DNA of 64,000 nucleotides from Verrucomicrobiota bacterium (GCA_017309115.1 JAFLEF010000017.1:1-64000), one strand, 5' to 3'. Shown: positions 25,825-35,722, numbered from the stretch's first letter. Translations and numbers: made by a program. Notes: generated by a model from the sequence alone, not told the origin.

Positions 25825-27048
25825 ATGAAGTGGATTTCCAGTTCCCGACGGGATTTTTTGAAGCGAGGAGCCTGGGCGGCGGCGGGGCTCCCGTGGCTGG
25901 CCGGGCAGGCGCAGGACCTCGTGCAAATGCCGTTCGAGAACGGCGAGCGGGTCATGGCGAAGTATCCGCAGAAGCGTCCACTGATTCAGTTGACCTCGCG
26001 TCCACCGCAGCTGGAGACGCCGTTCAGTGTCTTCAACGAGAGTCTGCTCACGCCCAATGATGCCTTTTTCGTCCGGTATCATCTGACGAATTCCCCGCCC
26101 CCCCAAGCCAAGCTCCAGCCGGACGTGTTTCGCCTGACGGTCAAAGGCAACGTTACAACGCCGCTGACGCTGTCGGTGGAGGAATTGCGGACCCGGTTCG
26201 AGAACGTGGAGACGGTTGCGGTGCTTCAGTGTTCCGGAAACAGTCGGGGATTTTTTCAGCCGCGGATCGCCGGTGGCCAATTAGGCCATGGTGCCATGGG
26301 TTGCGCCCGCTGGCGGGGTGTGCGTCTGGCGGATGTCCTCCGCGCGGCGGGGCTGGAACCAACGGCGCGTCAGGTCGTCTTCAACGGCTTGGACACTCCA
26401 TTTCTGCCGGCGACTCCGGACTTTGTGAAGGCGTTGGAGGTGGATCTCGCCTTGCAGCCCGAGCTCCTACTGGCCTTCGAAATGAACGGCGAACCGTTGC
26501 CGTGGCTGAATGGATTTCCCCTGCGTCTGGTCGTACCGGGCTACTACGGCACCTATTGGCTCAAGCAGTTGAGCGAGATCACGGTTGTCGATGCCGAGTA
26601 CAAGGGGTTTTGGATGAGCACGGGATACCGCATCCCGGATGACCCCTGTGCGGCCATTGCGCCAGGAACGACCCCGAAGCGAACGGTGCCGATTCACCGG
26701 ATGAACGTTCGTTCGTTCATCACCAGCCTGACCGATGGGGCCGAGGTTCGGGTGGGTACGCCGGTGCTCCTGCGGGGCATCGCGTTTGATGATGGGCAGG
26801 GAATTCGTGAGGTGTTGGTTTCGGTGGATGGCGGTCGACGGTGGGAAGCCGCCAGCCTGGGCCGGAGCGTGGGGAATTACGCTTTCCGCGAATGGACTTT
26901 GCCCTGGGATCCTCCGAAAGGAGGCCGTTACACGCTGATGGCCCGGGCCACGAACCGGCTGGGCCAATCTCAGCCGCTGGAACCGCTGTGGAATCCGGCG
27001 GGCTACATGCGCAACTGTGTCGAACCCGTGGCCGTCAACGCCGTCTGA
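25825..27048 (+). CDS. sulfite-oxidase-like molybdopterin oxidoreductase (SorA/SoxC-like)
   Basis: 407-aa periplasmic molybdoenzyme. The Tat signal peptide SRRDFLKRG is at residues 7-15, with a hydrophobic stretch and cleavage near GQAQ. The molybdenum-coordinating cysteine is C136 in VLQCSGNSRG. The Moco fold continues with LGHGAMGCARWRGV and LPWLNGFPLRLVVPGYYG, and a C-terminal Mo-co dimer domain follows (about 290-395). The neighbouring cytochrome c gene, 2 bp downstream, is the expected SorB electron acceptor. The substrate could be sulfite or another small oxyanion or sulfoxide. Confidence 0.93.
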   Translation: MKWISSSRRDFLKRGAWAAAGLPWLAGQAQDLVQMPFENGERVMAKYPQKRPLIQLTSRPPQLETPFSVFNESLLTPNDAFFVRYHLTNSPPPQAKLQPDVFRLTVKGNVTTPLTLSVEELRTRFENVETVAVLQCSGNSRGFFQPRIAGGQLGHGAMGCARWRGVRLADVLRAAGLEPTARQVVFNGLDTPFLPATPDFVKALEVDLALQPELLLAFEMNGEPLPWLNGFPLRLVVPGYYGTYWLKQLSEITVVDAEYKGFWMSTGYRIPDDPCAAIAPGTTPKRTVPIHRMNVRSFITSLTDGAEVRVGTPVLLRGIAFDDGQGIREVLVSVDGGRRWEAASLGRSVGNYAFREWTLPWDPPKGGRYTLMARATNRLGQSQPLEPLWNPAGYMRNCVEPVAVNAV

Positions 27049-27050
27049 CC

Positions 27051-27407
27051 ATGAACCGCCCTTTCCATCCCATCCTTCTGGCTGCTCTGCTGCTCGGGAT
27101 CGCGGCCCACGGGATCTCCGGTGAAGTTCCGGTGGAACCATTGAAGAATCCCTTTGCAGGCGATGCTTGGAAGTTGCCGACGAACCAAGTCACCTTGAAG
27201 AACGCTCCGGGTCTGGAACTCATCCAGGCGAACTGCGTGATGTGTCACTCACTGGACTATGTGAGTATGCAGCCGCCGCTGACTCGGGCTCAATGGACCG
27301 CGGGTGTGGATAAGATGCGGGTTCGATTTGGTGCCCCGCTGACCACGAATCAGATTCCCGCGATCGTGGATTATCTGGAAGCCAACTACGCGCCGAAGAA
27401 GCCCTAG
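27051..27407 (+). CDS. small periplasmic cytochrome c (SorB-like)
   Basis: 118-aa cytochrome c with a signal peptide (PILLAALLLGIAAHGISG). The haem motif CVMCH is at residues 62-66 and a likely Met ligand follows in YVSMQPP. It starts 2 bp after the sulfite-oxidase-like gene, the organisation of sorAB. It should take electrons from the molybdoenzyme and pass them to the respiratory chain. The open frame upstream lies inside the oxidase gene and is not coding in this frame. Confidence 0.93.
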   Translation: MNRPFHPILLAALLLGIAAHGISGEVPVEPLKNPFAGDAWKLPTNQVTLKNAPGLELIQANCVMCHSLDYVSMQPPLTRAQWTAGVDKMRVRFGAPLTTNQIPAIVDYLEANYAPKKP

Positions 27408-27494
27408 AGCTGAGGCTCGTCCGGTCATGAAGGCACACCCAATTCAGATCCAAGCCGGCGGTGGGCGCTTGCCCGGGAAGGTGGGACCACGGTC

Positions 27495-29369
27495 ATGAGT
27501 TTCCTCTCCCCGTGGTCCCTGTTGTTTGCGTTGTCCCTGCCGCTGGTGGTGACCTTCTATTTGCTGAAGCGCAAACGGGTCGTTCGTCTGGTTCCCAGCA
27601 CGGTGCTCTGGCAACGCTTCCTCGCGGAGAACCAGGCGAGTGCGCCGTTTCAAAGGCTACGCAATCACTGGCTCATGTGGCTGCAATTGCTGCTGCTCCT
27701 GTTGCTCGTGCTGGCGTTAGCGCGCCCGTTCTTCTTCGGCAATGTCGGACAAGGGGCGTTGCAGATCGTGGTGCTGGATGCCAGCGCGTCGATGCAGGCT
27801 ACCGACGAGTCGCCGAATCGCTTCGAGCGGGCGCGTCAGGAGGCGTTGAACCTCGTGGATGGGTTAAAGACCGGCTTCGGCACGTCCAGTCAACAAATGT
27901 TGGTGATGGTGGCCGGCGCCAATGCCGAAGTTCGCCAGTCCGCCACCTCCGAAAAGGCGGCCCTGCGTCGGGCGATCCAGTCGGCGCAGGTCACCGACTC
28001 ACCAACCCGACTGGCCGAAGCCCTGCGCGTGGCGGCGACTCTCACCAAGGATCGCGCAGATGCCGAGGTTCATCTGTTCAGTGATGGCGCGGGAGTGGAT
28101 TTGACGGAGTTCGAGCGGATTGATTTGCCGCTGGTGTTTCACCGGGTGGGTCAACGGAACAACAACCTCGGAATTGTTTCTCTGGACGTGAAGGCGAATC
28201 CGGAGAATCCGGCCCAGCGAGCCGTCTTTGCTTCAGTGAACAATTTCTCCGGTGCTTCCGTGGAGTCGTTGCTGGAACTGCGATTGGACGGGGAGTTGAT
28301 CGAATCTAAGTCAATCACCGCGGGACCCACCAACACCACGCCGGTGGTATTTGTGGCCAATCAGAGTCAGGACGGCGTCTTCTCGGTTCGTTTGACCCAG
28401 CCCGACGATTTGCTGGCGGACAATGAAGCGAGTGTGGTGAGTTTGCTGCCCGAGCCGGTTCGCGTGTTGCTCGTGAGTCGGGGCAATCGGTTTCTCGAGA
28501 AGGCGATTGCCGCGGCGGGGCCGAACATCGAAGTCGTTACCGTGCCGGACTACACCGTAGCGAGCCCGGAAGCGGCGGTGGTGGTGCTGGATGATGTGGC
28601 GCCCACCGAGTGGCCTGGGGCCAATCTGCTGGCGATTCACGTGGCCAATACCAACTGGTTCGAAGGCGGCATTGGAACCCTGGAAGCGCCGCCCATCGTG
28701 GACTGGAAGAACACGCATCAGCTGCTGCGGTTCGTGAGCTTCGACACCGTTCAAGTTGCCCAGGCCTTGGAAGTCCGCACGCCTACCTGGGCGGTGTCCC
28801 TGGTGGATTCGCCGGCGGCGCCGTTGGTGATTGCCGGGGAGTTGGGGCGTCAGCGAATCGTCTGGGTGGGATTCGATACGCTCCAGAGCACCTGGCCGTT
28901 GCGGATCAGTTTCCCGATCTTCATCGCCAATTCGATCGAGTGGCTGAATCCCGCCAGTGCCGCGGCGGAGCGGCTGACGTTACGGGCTGGCGATCCGTTT
29001 CGATTCCCGCTCGCCGAGTCACTCGTCCCGGAAGGCACGGTTCTGTCGGCCCGCGTCAAGATGCCGGGTGGTGACGAACGAACGCTGCCCCTCGACAGTC
29101 GGGCGCGGGAGTTTGTGTTTGGGGAGACTGGAAATCGGGGCCGCTACGAAGTGACCCTGGGGACCAATCAGTTGGTGTTCGTGGCCAATCTGCTGGACGC
29201 CCAGGAAAGCAACCTGCGACCGAGCGAGGAACTCAGTCTGGGTCGCCGGGGCACGGTGGCCGCAACACCCCTCCAACGGGCGAATCTGGAGTACTGGCGG
29301 TGGTTCGCTCTGGCCGGCTTGGTGGTGATGTTGGGGGAATGGTGGTGGTTTCATCGGAGGACCGCGTGA
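27495..29369 (+). CDS. BatA-type membrane protein with VWA domain
   Basis: 624-aa protein. The N-terminal BatA segment has helices at about 7-24 and 58-78 flanking a basic loop. A VWA domain starts near residue 88 with MIDAS motif DASAS (95-99). The middle is an extended beta-rich region, and a C-terminal helix (about 600-620, ending EWWWFHRR) anchors it. It resembles the Bat aerotolerance proteins that partner DUF58. It lies between sorB and an ABC binding lipoprotein on the same strand. Confidence 0.9.
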   Translation: MSFLSPWSLLFALSLPLVVTFYLLKRKRVVRLVPSTVLWQRFLAENQASAPFQRLRNHWLMWLQLLLLLLLVLALARPFFFGNVGQGALQIVVLDASASMQATDESPNRFERARQEALNLVDGLKTGFGTSSQQMLVMVAGANAEVRQSATSEKAALRRAIQSAQVTDSPTRLAEALRVAATLTKDRADAEVHLFSDGAGVDLTEFERIDLPLVFHRVGQRNNNLGIVSLDVKANPENPAQRAVFASVNNFSGASVESLLELRLDGELIESKSITAGPTNTTPVVFVANQSQDGVFSVRLTQPDDLLADNEASVVSLLPEPVRVLLVSRGNRFLEKAIAAAGPNIEVVTVPDYTVASPEAAVVVLDDVAPTEWPGANLLAIHVANTNWFEGGIGTLEAPPIVDWKNTHQLLRFVSFDTVQVAQALEVRTPTWAVSLVDSPAAPLVIAGELGRQRIVWVGFDTLQSTWPLRISFPIFIANSIEWLNPASAAAERLTLRAGDPFRFPLAESLVPEGTVLSARVKMPGGDERTLPLDSRAREFVFGETGNRGRYEVTLGTNQLVFVANLLDAQESNLRPSEELSLGRRGTVAATPLQRANLEYWRWFALAGLVVMLGEWWWFHRRTA

Positions 29370-29461
29370 GGTCCGGGTGGCAGCCCGCTCCAACGATAAT
29401 GGGCCGAGAACCACACCGTTCGCTCTCAACGTCCGGCCGTTATAACCGGTGGGGAGCGGTC

Positions 29462-30367
29462 ATGGCCGGGTTGCTGTTCGCGCTGCTGGCGGTGGGATGC
29501 CGCCGTTCCGATTCCCGGCCGGCCGTGATCCTGTACTGTGCGCAGGACCAAGTGTTCGCTGAACCGCTGTTGGCGGCCTTCACCCGCGAGTCCGGGTGGA
29601 CCGTCAAGCCAGTGTTCGACAGTGAGGCGGTCAAGACGGTGGGGCTGGCCAATCGACTGCTGGCCGAACGAACGCATCCCGTGGCGGATGTTTTCTGGGG
29701 CAACGAAGAATTGCGCACGCGTCAACTGACCGAGGCGGGCGTCTTCCGGCCAACCAACGGTTGGGTGGCCTTTGGCCAGCGCAGCCGACGGTTGGTCATG
29801 CCGTCCCAACCTGAAGCCGCGGTCCCACCGCCGCCCGCGTCGTTGCTGGATTTGACCAACTCCATCTGGCGCGGGCGGGTTTCGCTGGCGTTACCGCTGT
29901 TCGGGACGACCGCCACGCATTTCCTGGCGCTGAGGCAACACTGGGGCGAATCAAACTGGCTCGTCTGGTGTCGCGCCTTGGCGGCGAATCAACCGTTTAT
30001 TGAGGAAGGCAACTCCCACGTGATTCGACGGGTGGCGCGGGGTGAGGCGTGGATCGGACTGACGGATTCCGACGACATCACCGCCGGACAGCGGGAAGGT
30101 GTGCCGGTGGTCGCGCTGCCCCTCGAAGCACTTTCACTTCTGATTCCCAACACCGTGGGTGTCGTGGCCAAGTCCACGCCGCTCAACCCAGGAACGCAAC
30201 TGCTGGTCCAATATCTTCAGAGTGCGCCTGTTCAAGCCTCGCTGATAACGGTGGGCGCTTTGGAGTCCGCCGGATCTCCGGTGGCAACAATGCAACCTGA
30301 CTGGCCGAAGCTAGTCCGAGAGATTGACGTGGGCACGGCGCAGTTGCGGGAAATCTTCCAGCCCTAA
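29462..30367 (+). CDS. ABC transporter substrate-binding lipoprotein (iron/thiamine-type)
   Basis: 301-aa predicted lipoprotein. I chose ATG 29462 because it is preceded by GGGGAG at good distance and gives a short signal with lipobox LLAVGC. The mature part looks like an FbpA/AfuA-type binding protein (VILYCAQDQVF at the first strand, DVFWGNEEL, GLTDSDD, NTVGVVAKS). The ligand is probably ferric iron or a small anion. The permease follows 78 bp later. No ATP-binding subunit is adjacent, which is unusual. Confidence 0.87.
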   Translation: MAGLLFALLAVGCRRSDSRPAVILYCAQDQVFAEPLLAAFTRESGWTVKPVFDSEAVKTVGLANRLLAERTHPVADVFWGNEELRTRQLTEAGVFRPTNGWVAFGQRSRRLVMPSQPEAAVPPPPASLLDLTNSIWRGRVSLALPLFGTTATHFLALRQHWGESNWLVWCRALAANQPFIEEGNSHVIRRVARGEAWIGLTDSDDITAGQREGVPVVALPLEALSLLIPNTVGVVAKSTPLNPGTQLLVQYLQSAPVQASLITVGALESAGSPVATMQPDWPKLVREIDVGTAQLREIFQP

Positions 30368-30445
30368 GTCCAGCTTGCGGGAATGAATGAATGAGTTGAC
30401 CCCAATGGAGTCGCGGCGAACGAACCCCGGCAAGGGTTCCGGTGC

Positions 30446-32827
30446 ATGAACGCCACACTCCTGTTTAATTCACTGGCGGTGGCGCTGGTGGCGGGCTTGC
30501 TGGCCTTGGCTCTGGGCGTCGTGGTGGCTTTGGCGGGAGCGGCCGCGGGAGGTCGGGAGCGACAGATTTGGGGGGCACTGATGTTGCTGAATCTGGCCCT
30601 GCCGCCCTTTCTGTCGACCAACGCCTGGCTGGATGTGACCGCCGGTTGGCGGGCGTTGGCGCCGGCCGCGGCGGTGACGCTGGGATCACTCTTCCTCACC
30701 TCGGTCGTTCTGGCCTCCTTGTTGTGGCCCGTGGTGAGCATACTAGTGGGGTCAGCGTGGGGGCGGGTGCAATCGGCGCAGTTGGATGCTGATCCCCAGT
30801 TGCGCGGTTGGTCGCTTATTCGCGGCGTGTTGATTCCTGTTTCGACGGGTGAACTGGTAGTGTCGGGCGCCCTAGTGGGCGTGCTGGCGCTGGCCAATTT
30901 CACGGTGCCAACGTTGTTTCAGGTTCGGGTGTTCACCGAAGAGTTTTGGATCCGGTTCAATACCCAGTTTGACTGGGCAGGAGCGCTGCGCGCCTGCTGG
31001 CCGCTGGTGGTGATCCCCTGCCTCTACTTGTTCCTGATGCGGGGTCGGGCGGTGGCCTGGCCGCGGTTCCGGGGGGAATGGCCAGCGGAATCGTTCCAGT
31101 ATGCGCTGGCGCCGGTGCGGTGGCCGGTCCGATGTGTGGCGCTGTTGTGGGTGGGTTTGTGCCTGGGCTTTCCGCTGGGTCGGCTGATTTCTGCGGGACC
31201 GACCTGGAGCAAACTGCCAGGGGCGGTAGCTGCGGGAACCACCGAGATCTGGAATACGATTTGGACTGCGGGACTGCCGCCGACGCTAACCGTGTTGCTC
31301 GGAATCGTTCTGAGCGGAAGCACCGGTAAGATTCCCCGGTGGACCTGGCTGACCTTCCTGATCCCGGGAGTTTTCCTGGGAGTCGCGCTCATTCTCCTGC
31401 TCAACCGAACGGCGACGTCGGCGTTTTTTCAGAGCCTCGGAATACTGTGGCTGGCGCTTGGTATTCGGTATCTGGCTCCAGCGTGGGCGGGAGTTGCGCT
31501 GGCCCTTCGTGGGGCGGACCCGCTGCTACTCGACGCTGCGCGTTCTTTGGGAGGTGGTCGGTGGCGCGTGGGCTGGTTGATTTTGCGTCCGCAGATTTCC
31601 TCCGGAGTCCTGGCGGCGTGGTACGTCGTGTATCTGCTCTGTCTCTGGGACGTGGAAACAGTGGTTCTCCTTCAGCCTCCGGGCGGACAAACCCTGTCAC
31701 TCCGGATTTTCAATCTGCTGCATTACGGCCATGCGGGTGAGGTGAACGCCCTCTGTTTGGTCATGCTGGTCTTGGCGTTGGCTCCGGGCCTGTTGTGGCT
31801 GGGTCTTCGCCGGCTTGGCAAGATGTGGTTCGTCGTGGCGTCCCTGGGGGTTCTAACGGGCTGCGGGCCGCAGACGCCGGGAGGGAACTCGACGCCGCTC
31901 GATTCCCGGATGTTTTCCCGGGTGGAAGTGTTGGGTTCCCGGGGCGTGGCTCCGGGTCAGTTCAACAAACCGCGGTCCCTGATTTGTGATCGGGAAGACA
32001 ACCTCTATGTCGCAGATATCACTGGCCGGATTCAGAAGTTCAGTCCTGAGGGTCGGTTCCTACTCCAGTGGCAGATGCCACAGACCGATTTGGGCAAGCC
32101 CAAGGGGATGGCGTTGGATCGGGATGGCGACATCATCGTAGTGGAACCCCATTACATGCGGGTGAACCATTTCTCGCCGGACGGACTCCTGGTTTCGCAA
32201 TGGGGAACCAAGGGAACCAACGCCGGAGAATTCATCTTGCCTCGAGCCGTGGTGCAGGATTCCCGGGGAGACTTTGTGCTCAGTGAATACACTGTGGTGG
32301 ACCGCGTGCAGCGGTTTGGCGCTGAAGCGAAGGATCTGGGGCGACTGGGCCAACCGGTGGACGCGCGAAGTAACATCCGGCCGAGTCCGGTGGCGGTGGG
32401 GTTGCTCCGGCAGGTGCTCGGTCGGCCGGGGTCGGGGCCGGGGGAGTTCAATCGCGCCGAAGGGTTGGGGTTGGGCCGAGAAGGGGAGATTTTGGTGGCG
32501 GACTCGTGCAACCACCGAATTCAGGTGTTCGATCGTGATGGCAAGTTCTTGCGGAGTTATGGCCGGGCGGGGTCCAATCCGGGAGAGTTCAGCTACCCCT
32601 ACGACGTTCGCGTGGATGCCAACGGCCACCAGTACATCTGCGAGTTCGGCAACAGCCGGATTACGATTCTCGACGCCCAGGACCAATTGATTGAGACGGT
32701 GGGGTCGGCGGGCGGTCGTCCGGGACAGTTGGCCAATCCCTGGGCCATTGCCCTGGATTCCAAGGGGAATCTGTACGTCGCCGATTCCCAGAACCACCGA
32801 GTTCAGAAACTGATTCGCAAACCCTGA
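30446..32827 (+). CDS. ABC permease fused in frame to an NHL beta-propeller
   Basis: 793-aa fusion. Residues about 1-458 are a two-module permease of the FbpB/ThiP type, with about 12 helices and a clear EAA-like loop in the second module (LLLDAARSLGGGRWRVGW). At residue 460 an internal Met begins a hydrophobic stretch that ends in a lipobox-like LTGC (Cys 473). Residues about 485-793 are an NHL propeller with repeats such as GQFNKPRSLICDREDNLYVAD and GEFSYPYDVRVDANGHQYICE. No stop separates the two parts. Either it is one protein with an exposed propeller, or a second start at 31823 makes a separate lipoprotein. Confidence 0.88.
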   Translation: MNATLLFNSLAVALVAGLLALALGVVVALAGAAAGGRERQIWGALMLLNLALPPFLSTNAWLDVTAGWRALAPAAAVTLGSLFLTSVVLASLLWPVVSILVGSAWGRVQSAQLDADPQLRGWSLIRGVLIPVSTGELVVSGALVGVLALANFTVPTLFQVRVFTEEFWIRFNTQFDWAGALRACWPLVVIPCLYLFLMRGRAVAWPRFRGEWPAESFQYALAPVRWPVRCVALLWVGLCLGFPLGRLISAGPTWSKLPGAVAAGTTEIWNTIWTAGLPPTLTVLLGIVLSGSTGKIPRWTWLTFLIPGVFLGVALILLLNRTATSAFFQSLGILWLALGIRYLAPAWAGVALALRGADPLLLDAARSLGGGRWRVGWLILRPQISSGVLAAWYVVYLLCLWDVETVVLLQPPGGQTLSLRIFNLLHYGHAGEVNALCLVMLVLALAPGLLWLGLRRLGKMWFVVASLGVLTGCGPQTPGGNSTPLDSRMFSRVEVLGSRGVAPGQFNKPRSLICDREDNLYVADITGRIQKFSPEGRFLLQWQMPQTDLGKPKGMALDRDGDIIVVEPHYMRVNHFSPDGLLVSQWGTKGTNAGEFILPRAVVQDSRGDFVLSEYTVVDRVQRFGAEAKDLGRLGQPVDARSNIRPSPVAVGLLRQVLGRPGSGPGEFNRAEGLGLGREGEILVADSCNHRIQVFDRDGKFLRSYGRAGSNPGEFSYPYDVRVDANGHQYICEFGNSRITILDAQDQLIETVGSAGGRPGQLANPWAIALDSKGNLYVADSQNHRVQKLIRKP

Positions 32828-32842
32828 CCCGACGTACTGGCC

Positions 32843-35722
32843 GTGCCTTTCCAATTCTCCCATCCCTACTGGCTCCTGCTGCTACCCCCGACGGTGGCGT
32901 GGACGATGTGGTTGGCTTGGAAATCGGACGCCTCCCTGTCTCCGTGGCGGCGGTGGGCTTCGAGTGGTGTTCGTTTGGTGGGATTGTTGGCCCTGATCTT
33001 CGCGCTTGCTGGTTTGCAGTGGAAGCGACCGGAGAATGGCATGGTGGTGTTCTTCTTGTTGGACCGGTCCGACTCCGTGCCGTCGGCCCAGCAGGAACAG
33101 TCGCGCGACCAAGCCAACCGCTGGGCCCGGAACAAGGAAGAACGGGACCGGGGCGGATTCCTGATTTTCGGCACCGATGCGGCGTTGGAGACCACCGCGA
33201 GCTCGGTGGCCGAGGCGGAGAAGATCCAAGCGGTCGTGGGAACCGAGCGGACGGACATTGCCGGAGCCATTCGTTTGGGGACGGCGGCGTTTCCGGAGAA
33301 CGGTCAGAAGCGCCTAGTTCTGCTGTCCGACGGCAACGAAAACATGGGCGACGCCATGGCGGCCCTGATTGCCGCCAAACCTTTGGGTGTGACCCTGGAT
33401 GTTCTGCCTCTCGGATCTCGGAGGGGTGGGGATGTGTCGGTGCAGAAGCTCGGTTTGCCGACTACGGTGAAGAAAGGGCAGACGTTCGAGGCCAAGATTT
33501 TTGCCAACTCTGATGTGGCCCAGCCGGCCACGGTTCGGCTGTTTCGAAACGATCAGCTGCTGGGCGAGCAGCGCGTCCAACTGGAGGCGGGCAAGAATCT
33601 CTTTACCTTTCCCCAGACCTTGGATGACACGGGTTTCTTTGGATACGACGTGCAGATTCAGGTCGACGGCGACGCTGTGGCCCAAAACAACCGGGCCAGT
33701 AGTTTCGTCAACGTTCGTGGCGATCCCCGCGTGTTGATCGTGAGCAGCGATCCGGACGCGGACCGATCCCTGGTGGCTGCCCTGCGGGGGGCAAAGTTGG
33801 AGGTCAAACTGGTCGATGAGCGGGCGTTGCCGGGCACCTTGGCGGAACTTCAGAGTTACGATGAAATCATTTTGAGCAATGTGGCGGCGGGAGATTTGGG
33901 GTTCGCCGGGATGCGCTTGCTGGAGAGTGCGGTGCGGGACTTCGGAATTGGCTTGGTGGCTATCGGGGGCGACGAAGCATTTGCTGCGGGCGGATATCGC
34001 AACACCCCCCTTGAAACCTCCCTGCCGGTCGACATGGAGCTCAACTCCAAGAAGGTCCTGCCCAAAGGCGCCCTCGGTCTGGTGATGCACGGAATGGAGT
34101 TTGCGAATGGTAATCAGGTGGCCCGCGAAATTGCGCTGGCCGCTCTGGATGCCCTGGGACCGACGGATGAGATGGGAGTTTGGCTCTGGGACGGAACGGA
34201 ACGGGCGTTGTTCCCGCTTCAGGCTGTAGGCAACAAAACCGAACTGGCTCGCCAAATTGCCGGAATGAACCAGGGCGATTTGCCCAGCTTTGATGGACTC
34301 ATGACGCTGGCCTATGAGGACCTGCGAAAATCCACGGCGAACCTGAAACACTTGATCGTGTTCTCCGACGGCGATCCGAGTGCGCCCGGGGCTGCATTGA
34401 TGGAGGATTACGTTCGGGCGAAAATCACGATCAGCACGATCATGATCGGCGGTCATGTTCAGCCGACCACGATGGAGAAGATGGCGGCGGAAGGAGGCGG
34501 GCGGTTCTATGACGTCAAGTCGGCGGCAGATCTTCCGCAAATCTTCATTAAGGAGGCGGCGGTAATTCTGAAGTCGGCGATTTTTGAGGAACCCTTCCGG
34601 CCGCAACTGACGGCGAGTACGGAATTGGTTCGGGGCTTTGGTGGAGAGTTTCCGCAGCTGCGGGGTTATGTGGCGACCACGGCCAAGCCTCGGGCGGAGA
34701 TTCCTCTGATGACGGACAAGGGTGATCCGTTGCTGGCCCACTGGCAGTTTGGCTTGGGTCGGGCGGTTGCCTTCACGAGTGATGCCCGGCCGAAGTGGGC
34801 GCAGGACTGGATTGGCTGGCCCCAGTATCAGCAGTTCTGGTCGCAGGTGGCCAAGTGGGCTCTGCGACGCGTGGATTCCACCGATTTCAACACCCAGGTG
34901 AATGTGGAAAACGGTCAGGGAGTACTGTCGCTGGAGGCTCTCGACGCCGAGGGAAACTTCCGGAATTTCCTAACGTTGCAGGCGGCTGTGGTCGGGCCGA
35001 AAGGGGAGCGAACAACGGTGGCCTTGCAGCAGACGGGTCCCGGTCGGTATCAGGCTACGTTTCCCACCCGCGAAGTGGGCGCTTATCTGCTCAACATACT
35101 GGAGCTGCGCGACGGTCAGCCGGTAAGTTCGCAGGTGGTGGGCGCCAGTGTGAACTATTCGCCGGAGTTCAATACCACCGAACCCAATTTGAACCTCTTG
35201 CGACGTTTGGCGGAAACGGGCGGAGGGAAACTGCTGGACCCGGCGATCGACAATCCCTTTCGGTTGAACCGCCGAAGAACGTTCCAACCCCGGGACCTGT
35301 GGAGTGATTTGTTGGGATTTCTGGTGATTCTGTTCGTGGCCGACGTGGCTTTGCGGCGCGTCGATTTTGATCGGGAAGAGTGGAGCCGCTGGGCGAACAA
35401 GCTGCTCACCCGGCTGGGATTGGCCCAACCGGCGCCGGTGGGTACTCCAGAAGCCTTGGGGTCGCTGCTGGCGGCCCGCGAGCGGACTCGGGGAGCGAGG
35501 ACGGGTGCTGGTTCGGTCGAGCCCCGAATCAGCCGACCGGCAGATACGTTGTTCCAACCCAGGCAAGCCGCCGGACCGGTGGCGACAGAGGGATCCAGCC
35601 CAGGTCCGTCGACAGCCGCCGTTGAACCGGAGGCTCCCGCCGCACCGGCGGCTCCGGCCAATGCCACCAGTCGTCTCCTGGAAGCCAAACGACGCGCCCA
35701 ACGGAAATCCGGCGGATCGTGA
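32843..35722 (+). CDS. large VWA membrane protein with glutamine-amidotransferase-like region
   Basis: 959-aa protein from a GTG start, 15 bp after the permease fusion. Helices at about 8-26 and 42-58 form a BatA-like N-terminus. A VWA-type domain follows with MIDAS motif DRSDS at 74-78. A middle region (about 300-400, YDEIILSNVAAGDLGF, LVAIGGDEAFAAGGY) resembles the class I amidotransferase-like fold common in this family, without a visible catalytic Cys. A second VWA-like part (about 495-590, LIVFSDGDPS) precedes beta-rich domains and a C-terminal helix near 820-840. The tail is Pro/Ala-rich and ends in a basic segment. Confidence 0.85.
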   Translation: MPFQFSHPYWLLLLPPTVAWTMWLAWKSDASLSPWRRWASSGVRLVGLLALIFALAGLQWKRPENGMVVFFLLDRSDSVPSAQQEQSRDQANRWARNKEERDRGGFLIFGTDAALETTASSVAEAEKIQAVVGTERTDIAGAIRLGTAAFPENGQKRLVLLSDGNENMGDAMAALIAAKPLGVTLDVLPLGSRRGGDVSVQKLGLPTTVKKGQTFEAKIFANSDVAQPATVRLFRNDQLLGEQRVQLEAGKNLFTFPQTLDDTGFFGYDVQIQVDGDAVAQNNRASSFVNVRGDPRVLIVSSDPDADRSLVAALRGAKLEVKLVDERALPGTLAELQSYDEIILSNVAAGDLGFAGMRLLESAVRDFGIGLVAIGGDEAFAAGGYRNTPLETSLPVDMELNSKKVLPKGALGLVMHGMEFANGNQVAREIALAALDALGPTDEMGVWLWDGTERALFPLQAVGNKTELARQIAGMNQGDLPSFDGLMTLAYEDLRKSTANLKHLIVFSDGDPSAPGAALMEDYVRAKITISTIMIGGHVQPTTMEKMAAEGGGRFYDVKSAADLPQIFIKEAAVILKSAIFEEPFRPQLTASTELVRGFGGEFPQLRGYVATTAKPRAEIPLMTDKGDPLLAHWQFGLGRAVAFTSDARPKWAQDWIGWPQYQQFWSQVAKWALRRVDSTDFNTQVNVENGQGVLSLEALDAEGNFRNFLTLQAAVVGPKGERTTVALQQTGPGRYQATFPTREVGAYLLNILELRDGQPVSSQVVGASVNYSPEFNTTEPNLNLLRRLAETGGGKLLDPAIDNPFRLNRRRTFQPRDLWSDLLGFLVILFVADVALRRVDFDREEWSRWANKLLTRLGLAQPAPVGTPEALGSLLAARERTRGARTGAGSVEPRISRPADTLFQPRQAAGPVATEGSSPGPSTAAVEPEAPAAPAAPANATSRLLEAKRRAQRKSGGS

